Assembly: GCA_933226995.1 (NCBI GenBank)
Contig: CAKOFP010000113.1
Coordinates: 1-5,121, forward strand
From: Candidatus Nitrosopolaris rasttigaisensis
GTDB taxonomy: Archaea > Thermoproteota > Nitrososphaeria > Nitrososphaerales > Nitrososphaeraceae
DNA length: 5,121 nt
Reading direction: 5' to 3'
A program made the position numbers and the translations under genes. Of the stretch, positions 5,022 through 5,121 are shown one piece after another; position 1 is the first letter of the stretch, and each line of letters opens with the position of its first letter. The notes beneath the pieces are model-generated. The model was not told the DNA's origin. It made no database searches and was given only the letters and a program-made list of their open reading frames with translations.

Positions 5022-5117
5022 ATGGTGACTGCTATTGTTGCCGTGCTTTACATAATTAGGCCACCTTTGTCCCCTGTAGAGGCAATCGCAGCATTACTCG
5101 CCACAGCTGTACATTAA
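5022..5117 (+). CDS. tiny hydrophobic ORF or gene remnant at window end
   Basis: From the ATG at 5022 the + strand encodes 31 residues: MVTAIVAVLYIIRPPLSPVE followed by AIAALLATAVH and TAA. The same frame is open back to a TAA at 4994-4996, adding GLLGIAALE without a start codon. It could form one or two short membrane helices split by the RPPLSP turn. The stretch is more GC-rich than the AT-rich bases before it, which suggests selected coding sequence or a remnant. No ribosome site is evident. Low confidence that it is a functional gene. Confidence 0.3.
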   Translation: MVTAIVAVLYIIRPPLSPVEAIAALLATAVH

Positions 5118-5121
5118 ACTA

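Overview
The window looks like archaeal chromosome, most likely from an ammonia-oxidising thaumarchaeon of the Nitrososphaera/Nitrosocosmicus group. This rests on one exported PsbP-related protein (a family abundant in these archaea), low-GC DNA, TATA-like boxes about 25-35 nt before several start codons, and a membrane histidine kinase of archaeal/bacterial hybrid type. The taxonomic call is inference from family knowledge, not from a marker gene.

Layout. Bases 43-1134 (+) encode a complete SAM-dependent O-methyltransferase of the acetylserotonin/CrtF type. Bases 1135-1389 hold no intact gene, only protein-like remnant frames. Bases 1390-2214 (-) encode a secreted PsbP-related protein with a Pro/Ala/Thr-rich tail made partly of a 30-nt tandem repeat. 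Upstream of it on the same strand is a small unknown gene (2267-2536) whose 3' part reads better in another frame, as if one base had been lost. Next on the minus strand is a 63-residue acidic, highly charged protein (2608-2799). A divergent intergenic region with inverted repeats separates it from a small + strand protein with one membrane helix and a coiled coil (2950-3192). That gene has an in-frame TGA just before its first usable start. Bases 3243-4766 (-) encode a complete two-helix membrane sensor histidine kinase, convergent with the small membrane protein and with no response regulator in view. The last 355 bases have no intact long gene: they hold a perfect 8-bp-arm palindrome upstream of the kinase, a decayed minus-strand coding remnant, and a short + strand membrane-helix ORF ending at 5117.

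No multi-gene pathway or defence system can be supported. Orientation suggests mostly single-gene transcripts; only the 2536 to 1390 pair could be co-transcribed. The recurring theme is intact core-style genes separated by short gene remnants carrying stops or frameshifts. This could be real decay or base errors in the assembly. I see no rRNA, tRNA, CRISPR, transposase or insertion sequence.
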